Source: Platanthera guangdongensis (Eukaryota > Streptophyta > Magnoliopsida > Asparagales > Orchidaceae). From it: a stretch of DNA of 64,000 nucleotides. How positions within the stretch are numbered: position 1 is the stretch's first letter; each line of letters begins with the position of its first letter. Positions 1-9,765 of this stretch are shown piece by piece. A program made the position numbers and the translations under genes. The stretch lies in NCBI GenBank assembly GCA_039583875.1, contig CM077147.1:109352124-109416123 (forward strand). The letters are read 5' to 3'. The notes below the pieces were generated by a model that did no database searches, was not told the DNA's origin, and saw nothing but the letters and a program-made list of their open reading frames with translations.

Positions 1-1931
1 ATTTACCATATTTAGATAACATAATATTTAAAATAATTTTGTTGGACATCTTTCATGAGTACCTAGGGTAGTTCATGTTCAAACAGGTAGCCCTTGGAAG
101 TTTTGAGGAAATTAATTAAATGCCGGATTAATTAGAAAAATTGTGATTCTCTGATTTTAGACTAAACTTGTATGATATACCTCTGGTAAATTTTATAGGA
201 GATTTGGAAGACAAACCGGAGTACCTCCTTTATACATCTCATATAGTATAGGGTGGTCTGCATATATTAACCACGGAAACTGAACTAGAGTGGGTAAGGA
301 ATTTGAAGAGTTGAATCCTTAGTAGGTTGCTGGTTTGGGAAAATAAATGAGAGATCTGATCAAGGGTAGAAATCAATAATATTAAGTGCCTTGCGAAAGG
401 TATCTTTGGGCGTAATCCCATCATAGTTCCTAGTGCCTTCGAGAGCCCTTCACGGGGAATACCTTGGGCAGTCCTGGGCTAATGTAAACCTTAGGAATAA
501 TTTGGGCAAGAGTAACCCTAATAATAGTTTCACCTTACACTCACACGTGTACACGTAGGGAGATTAATTGGTAGTGAAAGGATAGATTAGGCCCATGGCC
601 TAAGGGCTTACTGGTAGAGTTAAAGGGACTCGGTATTGATTTGGAAGTACAGGGAGCTGGATGCTCGGGGACTCGGAAAAAAGAGATTTGATTAGTCCAG
701 GGAGCCGTGGGCTCGAGAACATGGTGAACTAGTAGGCTTGGTAGTCTAAGAGCTGGAGGCTCGGTACTATAATTAGATACAAACTATCATGGTTGCATGT
801 GCATAATAGTGGTGGGTCCTCGGTATTGGACGATCGATCACACCGTCGTCGGTACGTTGACTTGGGAGACTAGCTGGTTTGCTAGAAATAGTACGGAAAC
901 GTACGTGAGGGGCTAGACGGGGTAGTGTGATTACCAGTCTAGGAGTGGAGAGGCCCAACCCACTGTCTCCATTTTGCCACGGCGGAGGCTCCTGAGAGTT
1001 TAGCAAACTTCAAAAAGGGGAACTAAAGGTCTGTGCGCATAGAGTCGTGTGGGTGAGTTGCACTTGCATGTGCATACCATAACATACTTGTATGTGATAG
1101 CATAATCAATGTGTTTAACCCCTAACACCTATCGTATAAAATGGTATGGGACGTTTTATATGATAGGCCCACAAAACGACCCCTTGGTCTATAGGCGTAA
1201 TCCCTATAAATCAACGGTTATATTTCTAGTTGCTCTTACTTACTCTTCTTACTGTCTTTACTTACTTGCTACTCCTTACTATTTAATTTTGTTACATACT
1301 TATTTACTCATGTTTATTGTGATACCCCTGCCATACCTTATTATTTTATTCCTTAGGGTAGATGTTACCTGCTTGATTACACCCTGGTTTTGATCCTCCT
1401 TTTCACTCCTTTCCGCCCGATGCCTAGGAGCCACGGGTAGAGGGGTGGGGGATTGTTGACTGAGTCTAGTTTGACTAACGGCCGTTTGACCACCATATTT
1501 TAGGTGCTCCAGATGGGAGACAGGGAATAGCCGCAGGAGACGCAGCCCAGTAGGGTATGGTGCAGATGGTGATGGGCCAGTGTAACTCGGGTGGATAGGT
1601 ATACAGATCCGTGAGTGGAGCCGAGTATTAGTAGTTTTATGTTTATGAGTGGATTGTAGTGAGGTTATCATGTACCGGGCTTAAGCCCGTTTTCACTTTC
1701 TGGTATGGACTATTTATTTGTAATGTAATTTCCTCCTTTATTCTATTGTGGTCTTGGATGCTTACATTTTCATTCATTATACATTCTGTCGATGGTGATC
1801 GATTTGGCCGGCGGGATCGGAGTTTTGTGGTGATGTCCTTCCCGAGTGCGAAGGTGTCACCGCAAAGCGGCAGTTCTGGGCCTAAGACTCCGGTGGTTGT
1901 TGCAAAAAAAGGGGGGGGGGGGTCTTACACT
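1..1931. other. Non-coding LTR-like sequence, unresolved
   Basis: No coding region is convincing here. A GGTGGTGGG motif around 810 recalls the middle of the Tekay-like LTR at 4173-5057, which suggests related LTR sequence, but the match is short. The right edge is a run of A then about 14 G followed by GGTCTTACA, which could be an LTR end on the plus strand or an LTR start (TGTAAGACC) on the minus strand. The other end lies outside the window, so neither orientation nor family can be fixed. Confidence 0.35.
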
Positions 1932-2004
1932 CACCACCCCTTAAAAAGAATTCGTCCACGAATTCATTTTACGCCCGACCAAAAATAGTAGTCTGATACC
2001 AAAT
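1932..2004 (-). other. Primer binding site and leader of a minus-strand gypsy element
   Basis: Read on the minus strand, an LTR end GTTACA is followed by TGGTATCAGAC (complement of 1991-2001), the usual match to the 3' end of initiator tRNA-Met. Next comes a stretch with the GAATTC(N)GAATTC layout that is also seen beside the primer site near 50030-50090. This marks the LTR at 2005-4172 as a 5' LTR whose interior runs to the left. No gag follows within the window, so the interior is deleted or interrupted just after the leader. Confidence 0.6.
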
Positions 2005-4172
2005 TGTAACACCCCCTTATCCATCGCATAACATATAGCAGTAGGTCCGGCAGGGGCCCGACGCCATATACCACAGATAGACCGGGTGGTTACTCAATGG
2101 AAACCATCCAACCAATCCAACGTCCTACACATAACATTCTAGAGGCAGCAATTTTATTAGTTGCAATAATAAAGAACCTAACACTAGCATGAATGTCCAC
2201 TAATACGCCAAAAGAATGAAGTATAAATACATAAGTACTGGCCTTATGGCCTTACAATTGTTTTCCTCAAATTACATGTCTTCAAACCTCGGCACGTAGG
2301 CCCGCCATACATGAATAAAGAAAAACACTCAAAATTAGGCCTTCGAGGGACGGCTCAGCAACTTGGACTTTAGCCCGCTATTTACCACTCGGCTCTGCAG
2401 CACCTGCAAGCACAATCCAAAGCAACGGTGGCAAACCAAAGCAACGGTCAGCAATGCTGACCAAATTATAACGATCTCGCCCCCAATTCGGGGTGGTGAT
2501 GCTCCTTCCCTACACTTTATTAGCATAACCAACCAGTATGTATATACATTACATCACAGGCGTTGGCACGCACGACCACACGCCCTGTGCTCTCAGGGAA
2601 CATTCTCGGTGATCACGGTCAAAGCACACCGACTCACCACCGCCCCCAGGACGGCAATATCTCATGAGCAATCTGGTGTTTCTGGCCACTGCCTAAGACC
2701 CACCATCTATGCCAACGGTAAGTTCCAAGTAACTTTAGGTCTCTTTAACCGAATGACATAGATCGGGTACGGTTCCACCTGACCAGTTGCTCACACTACA
2801 ACGTCAACTTAAGTCGTCTGCGCGGGTCAAGCTTCCCCGATTCCCGTATCTCCCATACATATCACAAGTTATGTTTAGGTTGGCACCCAGGCCACCATGA
2901 TGGCAGAACCACGCGTCTGCCCAGTTTTTCGGGTGCACCTTGGAGTTAATCTCCAAGGCTCCCTATTGCAATCTACCTCGTAGAAAACCCGAAAAACAAA
3001 TATTCGCACTAAGTCTTCTCCGGCCATTTATGCAATGCAACATCACCTATCCAGACCAACTTGTCCGGGTAGGCTTCACACATCATGCCTATATCTATTC
3101 TCGATTACGGACTCTACATGTACACAATTGGGACTATTCATGTCTACCGAAGGAACACCTCAAACTCACCGCAAACTCACGAGTGCGGGCTTCCCTATGC
3201 AAAAGAAGTAGAGCTTCACATGCTCAAGAAGAGAATCGTTACCCTAGTGTTCTTCCTTGGAGCCATGGAGATGTAAGCAGATGAAAAGCACCGCATTCTC
3301 CTTGCCTCGATAGATCCGAAGTCGGTTCGCGATTTGGAGCTCCGAAGCTCCGTCGGTGACATGATCTAGGCTTCTTCTTCATCCTTTGCTCTCCCCTCTC
3401 TCTAGACTTAGAAAGAGAACCACTCAAGTGAAATGAGGGTTTCAAAGTAGCAATCCCGAGTATATCCCAGTAGGAACAACCCCAAACCGTCGGATCCCAA
3501 AATAAGGAAAGGAATGGCTACGATCCGTAGCTGAAAAGTAAAACCTGGGCCGAACACGGCCTTCGACACGCCCGTTTCCTGGGTCATGTCCCTCATTCGC
3601 CGTCAAAATTGACGCGTCTCAAAAAACACACGGGCATCCGACACGCCCGTGTTCGACCTGACATGCCCGTGTCAGCCAGTACACGCCCGTGTTCCCGAGC
3701 GTGTTCCCCCATCAACACAGACCAACACTAACCCGAGACTCACACGGGTCTTGGACACGCCCGTGTCCTATTTGACACGCCCGTGTCAAACGCGAACAGG
3801 CCTGGTCTACAGGTCATGTTCATTATCTCGACACTTCATCGAGCGCAGTTCGTCGACCACCCGACACGGCCTTGGACACGCCCGTGTCCTAGGCCGTATT
3901 CCCTGTCTCGACACATCGTTGAGCGAAAATGTCGACTTCCCGGGCCGATCGTCGACACGAACTCGACACGCCTTGAGACACGCCTGTGTCTCAGGCCGTG
4001 TTCGTTGCTCGACGATCGTCGACTCCAAAATTCGTCGACCTCATGGACAAATCGTCGACTCGAGCCTGACATGCCCTGGGACACGCCCGTGTCCTAGGCC
4101 GTGTGCCCCTACCAAATTCCAAATTTGGCCCAAAACACCTCCCGTCGCACTTTTGAGTTTCGGGGCATTACA
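2005..4172 (-). repeat. 5' LTR of a Tekay/Del-like gypsy element (minus strand)
   Basis: On the minus strand this starts with TGTAATGCCCC and ends with GTTACA just before a tRNA-Met type primer site. It shares order and motifs with the chromovirus LTR at 50092-52577, including the sequence around 3030-3120, the serine/leucine-like CT-rich stretch near 3380 and the cluster of GACACGCCCGTGTC palindromes. It is clearly a diverged relative and not the same copy. It abuts a plus-strand LTR fragment at 4173, so it looks inserted into an older LTR. Confidence 0.7.
3625..4110. repeat. Palindrome cluster ACACGCCCGTGT in the U3 of a Tekay-like LTR
   Basis: About a dozen copies, some imperfect, of GACACGCCCGTGTC occur at irregular spacing. 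The arms GACACG and CGTGTC are self-complementary. TCGTCGAC-type motifs are mixed in near 3940-4070. The cluster lies just inside the LTR start on the minus strand, which is the U3 region. Similar clusters occur in the two chromovirus LTRs at 44625-45150 and 52010-52545. Confidence 0.75.
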
Positions 4173-5057
4173 CCTGGTGCCGAACAGGAAAGGTAAAACC
4201 GACCCGTGCCTTATATTTAGCCGCGAGTACATTGGTATTCGGTTATGGCAAGGTGACTAGAGCAACGGGGGTGGTTGATCCGTACCTGCGTTATGTCCGT
4301 CTGACTCAAAGACCTGAAAGTGCGGTTAGTTGGAGCACATAATGAGAGTCTTAGGCCTACACGCTGGAAAGACTAAATGCTCAATTTACCATTGGGTTTC
4401 GGCCCTGATACGGTGGTGGGACCCTGGTTCGCCGGTACACCAATAATGTGCCCTGACTGCACGGATCGTCGGGCCGCGTGGCTGACGGTTGTGATGGAAT
4501 GATTGTGTGTTAGAGCACAATGTATGATATCCATATATCTACTATGAATTGTTATGCCTGCAGGGAAAGAATACCACTGCCTCGGGTAAGGGGTAGGGTC
4601 GTTATGCTGACCGTTGCCTTATTTTACACCGTTGGGTGGGATGTCCTTGTACGGGTGCTGGAGAACCGAACTGGACATTAAAAGGCTGAAGTCCCAACTG
4701 CTGCTGCTGTTGATGCTAGCCCTTGAAGGCTAAGATGAAAAATGTTATGTTTTGTTCATGTGTGGCCGGCCTGTGCGCCGATGTTTGGAAGCCTCTTTTG
4801 TAAAGAGCAACTATAAGGCCCTAAGACCTAATGACATTGTGTTTGATATACATTCCTATATAAATGTGGGTGTTTATATTAGTGGACATTCGTGGTTGGA
4901 GTTCAGTTTCATGATTAAAGCTTCTGCTAGAATGCTATGAGTTAGGATGCGTAACTCTGATATCATCCCGTGAACTCCCCGCCTGTTTTATAGCATATGG
5001 TGTGGGGCCCCGGCCGGACCTTCTATTATATACTATACGAACAGATGTAGTCGTTAC
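4173..5057 (+). repeat. Fragment of a Tekay-like LTR, plus orientation (R/U5 end)
   Basis: This segment matches the reverse complement of about 50092-51070 over its whole length. Shared stretches include the GGTACG/GATACG GTGGTGGGACC block near 4410, the GGGTAGGG block near 4590, GTGCTGGAGAACC near 4655 and the end block GTGGGGCCCCGG near 5000. It ends at about AGTCGTTACA. Its 5' part is missing, cut off by the minus-strand LTR that ends at 4172. Confidence 0.75.
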
Positions 5058-6757
5058 ACGTGTCCCTACCCGTGTAGTTCAATTTCAGGTTTTGGCAAAT
5101 TTTCCGACCACGTCGTTTCGAAGGGTCTCATTTACTAAGTTGATTGGCAGTTCATTGGCAGGCCGACACGTGGCTATGCAATTGCCCAACTTCCCACATG
5201 AAAAGGGGAGGAAACCCTAGCCGTTTTTACTCTTCCTTCCAAGCCATCGCTGTAAAAAACTGCTGGAGAAGAAAACGGTCCTGGAGCCAATCTTCTTCCA
5301 GTGAAGAACTAACACCGACAGAGGAGAAGAAGATGCCGCCAAGAAGGGTGACAAGATCCATGGCTTGAAATGTCGGAAACGAGGTGATCTTCCTACCCTC
5401 TCCCTTGGTGCTAAATCTTTAGTTATTTCTAGGAGAGATATCCACTCAAAAGGGTCTTGATTTGTGAGAAGAAGGTTTCTAGGAAAAGGCCATGCTAGGA
5501 TTTATGTCCTAGGAATTAGAGTCTTCAACCTTTCCCTCACTTCGAATGCAGTTTGTGGACTGGTTTCGTGAAGAGAAGTGGTCTAATAATGGTGACTAAG
5601 GGAGGAGAAATTCTGGATGTTATTTGAATGTTTGGTTGAAGGAAGAACACAAACTGACATCGTCCGATCTGCTTTAAGATGCACGCAAAAATCTGTTTTG
5701 TGCGCGAAACAACCTTCAAGGACGTTTTCGGACTCGATGCGTCCAGATCTGGGATTTAGACTAAACACAAAAGTCGTAGCCCTTGGAAATACCTTTACAA
5801 CGATGGGTTAAACACCTTCAACGGTTAAATGTAGCCTCAGGAATCCCCGTTTGAAGTTGTTGTATAGTAATCATTGCTGCACATGAAATTCTCTTGTTAG
5901 TTTTGTATTGGTAGAGAGATCATGGTATAGTAATGTTAAAGTTTGTGGAATTTAGACTATAAATGATTGGGGTAATATATGTTAATGATATTTTTTAGTT
6001 AGATCCTTAATGAACGAATGGTGTAGTAAGCTGCACCCAACCGAATTGATTTGGTGGAGGTTAGAGAAAGATTTAAATATGTGAAATATTGAGAATCTAT
6101 TGACAGTAGTAGTATGTTGAATAATGATGAGGTTGGTATGAACATGGTGTATATAATTGATAATGACTGTTATAAACAAATGGTATCAGCTTGCTACGAT
6201 CCTGAACTAAAGAAGTCATTCAATAATGGTGCCACCCCCGTTCGATTAGTCTGTTTGGGGACAAATTGACTTAGCGGAAGCAGTGGTGTCCCCATATGTA
6301 ACTCACACTAAGTATTTCCAACTTCGACCCCGCGATTAGCCAACCTGACCTTAGGTTCATAACTTTATATGTCGACCTCCTAAAGTTTGGATGATCCCAT
6401 GTATGTAAAACTGTTGTATAAAGTCTTGGAGACGCCCTAAGGCAAGCACTTTCGTTTATAGCGGATTTTGAATCTAGCGGATATAGTAGACATGGCGGAT
6501 TCCATAGGACAACCACTTTTGTTTATAGCAGGCTCGAGCTTGGCTGAGATAATAGATATAAAGTGGTTGGAAGCTGATCTTTTGGACGTTCAGACAAGCG
6601 TTAAGAGACCCGCTGAAGTAGTAATGGAAGCAGGACCCAGCTTCAGGATGAGTACTATGAGCAAGAAATTCACACGTTATAAACATTCGCCCATAGTCTA
6701 CCTAAGATGGTTCTAGGAATCTGGCCCGAGCCTTTACAATTTTGATACTTGAGCGTA
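5058..6757. other. Mostly unassigned DNA; possible short gene-like start near 5333
   Basis: This stretch contains no long ORF or recognisable domain. At 5333-5368 a purine-rich leader precedes an 11-codon ORF, MPPRRVTRSMA, followed by TGA. Basic MPPRR... starts are common in plant proteins, but there is no splice donor before the stop, so an exon cannot be supported. The part after about 6450 may be decayed gag of the gypsy element whose protease begins near 6758, but I cannot recognise capsid or zinc-knuckle motifs. Confidence 0.3.
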
Positions 6758-6795
6758 ATGGTTAGTGAGAAATCGACGTATACTCTATTCGATAC
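6758..6795 (+). pseudogene. Gypsy protease, N-terminal piece (left of insertion)
   Basis: The frame reads through VSEKSTYTLF and ends at the GATAC target site, where the Tat element inserted. Beyond that element, at 19806, the frame resumes with the aspartic protease motif DTGAT. The two pieces therefore flank the insertion in one interrupted retroviral-type aspartic protease. This protease would cut the Gag-Pol polyprotein. No intact gag is visible upstream. Confidence 0.65.
6791..6795 (+). repeat. Target site duplication GATAC (left)
   Basis: GATAC lies directly before the TGTTAACC LTR start and is repeated exactly at 19806-19810 after the 3' LTR end. This defines the element ends. Confidence 0.9.
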
Positions 6796-7200
6796 TGTTA
6801 ACCCCTCAGTCCACAACATCCTGCAAGATGCCAAGACCCCCTTTCGATAGGCGCGGACTCCATTAGGCAGTCCGCCCAGTCCGGCAAAGCAGCGGTGTTC
6901 AGCCACCAAGGATGGTTCCCAGTGGCGGATTCAAGGATCTGTTCGCTCAGTCCGCCATGCCTTGGGGATCTCCGGACTCTCTACGACGGCGGACTCAGTA
7001 TCGCGTCCGCCCAGGCTGCTGTCCTCCAGTAGGACCGCGCCAATCAACGACAGATGGAGGCTCCAGCCCGCGAGCCCAGTCCACCCCTCTGCGCGGACTG
7101 GCTTGTTATTTCTTTTTGCTTCCCGTCACCGCTGCCCGGTTCTCCTGTACCCCGGGCAGTCGGTTATTTTATCCCTGCCCGTTTGGGCAGGCCCCCATCC

Positions 7201-7208
7201 TATAAATA
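7201..7208 (+). promoter_or_regulatory. TATA box of the Tat 5' LTR
   Basis: TATAAATA followed by a G-run, conserved at 19447-19454 in the 3' LTR. Transcription of the element RNA should start about 30 bases downstream. Confidence 0.75.
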
Positions 7209-7367
7209 GGGGGAGGTGGTGCTCCCAGGGCTCGCTGACTCGGACCCAGGAGCCTACTTGTTAAAGGCTGCGGACTCGAATCTTGTGTCTTGCGGACTCC
7301 TCCTTGCTCTGCTCTTGTCAACCTTTTTCCTTCACTTGTAACCAAATCTTTCTTCAATCAAGGAAAA

Positions 7368-7403
7368 GCTCGTCGCAAGAGAGGCATTCAGGCCGCGACG
7401 GGC
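7368..7403 (+). promoter_or_regulatory. Conserved U5 stem-loop
   Basis: GCTCGTCGC at 7368-7376 can pair with GCGACGGGC at 7395-7403, enclosing a loop with GGCATTCAGG. The same block occurs in the solo LTR (22262-22297) and in the gag-only Tat element (34925-34960), with base changes that often keep pairing. It lies after the likely poly(A) region, so it would be present in the 5' leader. A packaging or translation role is only inference. Confidence 0.55.
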
Positions 7404-7608
7404 GAAGTCTGTTATTGTCGTGGCTCACGGCCCTGCTGTTCATCCTACTCTCATCTGCTTAGTGGATTACTACTCGCAGTCTCTCTATTCCCCGGTTCTC
7501 GAACCGTTAGCTGGTGGTGCTTGACCCCCACCCCCTTTGGTTTTCATGCATCAACAGTTAACACGCGACCTTCAGATTCGAGTAGTGTTTTGAATTCAGT
7601 GGACAGAA

Positions 7609-9348
7609 ATGTCAGACCGCAGAGCCCGCTCTTCAGACCACTCCAGTTCTTCAGAGGACTCTCTTTGGATGCAATTGAACAATCTTGCCTTGAGGGCGAG
7701 CAGTCCCACCGGCAGATTGACCAGCATCTCGACGCAATCAGCCAAGCCCTGCTCGCGCTAGCCCAGCGGCTTGCTCCTCAGGCCGTAGCAGAACTAGCGG
7801 ACAAGCCAGTCCGCTAGTCTCCAGCTCGCCGAAATCCACTTCGGCAGTCGCCAGCCACTCCTCGGAATCCTGCTCAATCTGCCGCCCCTCTGCGCCCTCA
7901 GGAGGAGCAGTTTTCTTTCAGGAATTTCTTCAGAGAAGCTGCAGGGGCACTCCTGCCTGCCAGCTTCATTTTGCTGACCGCCAGTCCGCCGAGCCCGCGG
8001 ACTCCCCGGCTTCAGTCTGCCCCTTCTACCCTGCTGAGTTCGAGACCCCGTCTCCCTTCATTGATCGAATCCGATGGGAATCGGCTCCGAACAACTTCAG
8101 GGAGCCTCGCATCTCATTCTATTCAGGGGGACTTATCCAGTCTCCCACCTCCAAGCGTTTGAAGGGGCAGTTGCTTTGAGATGCCTCTCAGACGCCATCA
8201 AGTTTAAACTCCTGGTTACCACTCTCAAAGGACAGGCGAGAGAGTGGTTCTATGAGCTGCCTTCGGGCACAATCTCTTCTTTCGCAGAGCTTCGCAGCCA
8301 GTTGTTGCTGAGGTTTGCTACCTCAAGAAAGAGAAAGAATGGGCCAGCTGCCCTCATTGAAATCAAACAAAGGGACAATGAATCAGTGGCGCGATTCGTT
8401 GATCACTTTCAAAGAGAGATCCAAGGGGTAAGGAATGTGAACCCCGATTATTACAAGGTTGCCTTGATCCATGGCCTCCGGGAAGGCCCCCTGAAGTATA
8501 AAGAAACAACCAAGGCACCTGAGACTTATCAAGAGTTGATCGCCATGGTCAACTGTTTCATTGAAGGATAAAATGCGAATCCAACCTATGTCTCATCCCT
8601 GACAGCTAAGGCTGAAGGAAGGGATGCCTCCGCTTCTTCCTCTCATAGCAAGCCCCCTCGCCCAGACTTCCAGCCTCTGTGTCAAAGAGGCGGGAACTTC
8701 CGCCACAAGAAACCTTTCCTTGGCCATCAACAGTTTCACGAGCAGAGACTGCCGTTGGCCGCCACTCCCGCTGTTCCATTGCAAGCTCTTCCCATCCTCC
8801 AGCAAGCAGCCTTGCCTGCTCCGAGCCAATCTGATGCAAGCCCCATGGAGGACATTGCAGATCTGGACCTTGACGAAGTCATTCAGATCTTGCAAAGGAG
8901 ATCAGAAGAAAAGAAGCAAGATCCTCAGAAAGTATGGAGGCCAAGGAATAGTGCACAGTATTGCCAGTTCCACAAAGAAAAGGGCCACTTGAACGAGGAT
9001 TGCAATGCCCTTCGCATGCTGATAAAGAAGTTGCTTGCCGAGGGCAAGATTGTCTTGGCCAAAAAGGATTCTCCTTCTTCTTCGAAGCCATCCACCTTGA
9101 AGGTCAAAGAAGTCGCCGAAACATACCAGGAATGTGTGGAGGTAAAGGACGAAGGCTGTATGGGGCAGATCAACGTCCCGGTGGAGTGCTTCGACGCAGA
9201 TGATGAAGGGGTCTGGGATGCCTCTTCTTTATCCATGGAGGAGCAGGAACCGAGTCTAATCAGAAGTATTCAATCTCTAGGGTCACTCGAGCAGAGGTGG
9301 CCTCTTCTTCTTCCGTTGCACCACCAAGTGAAATCACCTTTGGTCTAG
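7609..9348 (+). pseudogene. Gag polyprotein, Tat type, broken
   Basis: Gag forms the virus-like particle. The start ATG at 7609 (MSDRRARSS) is chosen because the related element at 35460 begins MSDHHS in the same place. The frame then breaks several times: a shift near 7670, a TAG near 7815 and shifts near 8040-8120. The conserved capsid stretch is at 8074-8571 with VALIHGLREGPLK, shared with the gag-only Tat element. The nucleocapsid part at 8755-9348 has a variant zinc knuckle CQFHKEKGHLNEDC near 8960-9003, in which the second cysteine is histidine, as is usual in the Tat lineage. It cannot be translated intact. Confidence 0.8.
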
Positions 9349-9388
9349 CAGATCTACCCAAACAGCCAATCTGTTTGATGATGCTGTA

Positions 9389-9765
9389 GTGATCAAGACT
9401 GTGAGTGGGGACTTCACAGTTGATAGAATTCTAGTTGACACCGGCAGCTCGGTCAACCTCCTGTTCAAGTCTACTTTTGAGGCCCTGAAGACTGGAAAGC
9501 CTCTGCTTTCCACCGAAGGGCCACTCTATGGTTTCTCAGGGAGAGAAAGGAAGCTGAAGGTAGCGTCATCCTGCCCGCGATTCGTGGAGGGGAAATTAAG
9601 AAAGTACAATTCATAGTGGTTGACGCTCCCAACAGCTATCACGCCATCTTTGGCAGGCCGCTATTGAACAGATATCAAGCGGTGGTTTCGACTTACCACC
9701 TTGCCATCAAGTTCTTTGCAGATGGACGGATGTGTCGGGTCAGGAGTGACCCAAGGAGAGCAAGG
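9389..9765 (+). pseudogene. Retroviral-type aspartic protease (Tat)
   Basis: The active-site motif DTGSSVN lies around 9437-9457, preceded by ILV. The ORF starting at 9389 ends at 9616 and the rest of the domain (YHAIFGRPLLN, the conserved flap and C-terminal region) continues in the next frame from 9616, so there is one frameshift inside the domain. The enzyme would mature Gag-Pol inside the particle. The upstream gag frame and the downstream RT frame share phase; only this piece is shifted. Confidence 0.8.

Larger units (their letters stand above)
6796..7556 (+). repeat. 5' LTR of the Tat element
   Basis: It begins TGTTAACCCC and ends ATCAACA. It contains many GCGGACT and AGTCCGC motifs in both orientations in U3, a TATA box at 7201, TTGTAA near 7337 and a conserved U5 hairpin at 7368-7403. 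It pairs with the 3' LTR at 19041-19805 with small differences, including in the C-runs near the end. Confidence 0.9.

Noticed and set aside
1300..1671. 123-codon minus-strand ORF
   Set aside because: No motif, low-complexity overlaps and no initiation context; the region looks like LTR sequence.
5333..5368. First exon of a host gene (MPPRRVTRSMA)
   Set aside because: A stop follows after 11 codons and no splice donor precedes it; kept only as a note in the region entry.
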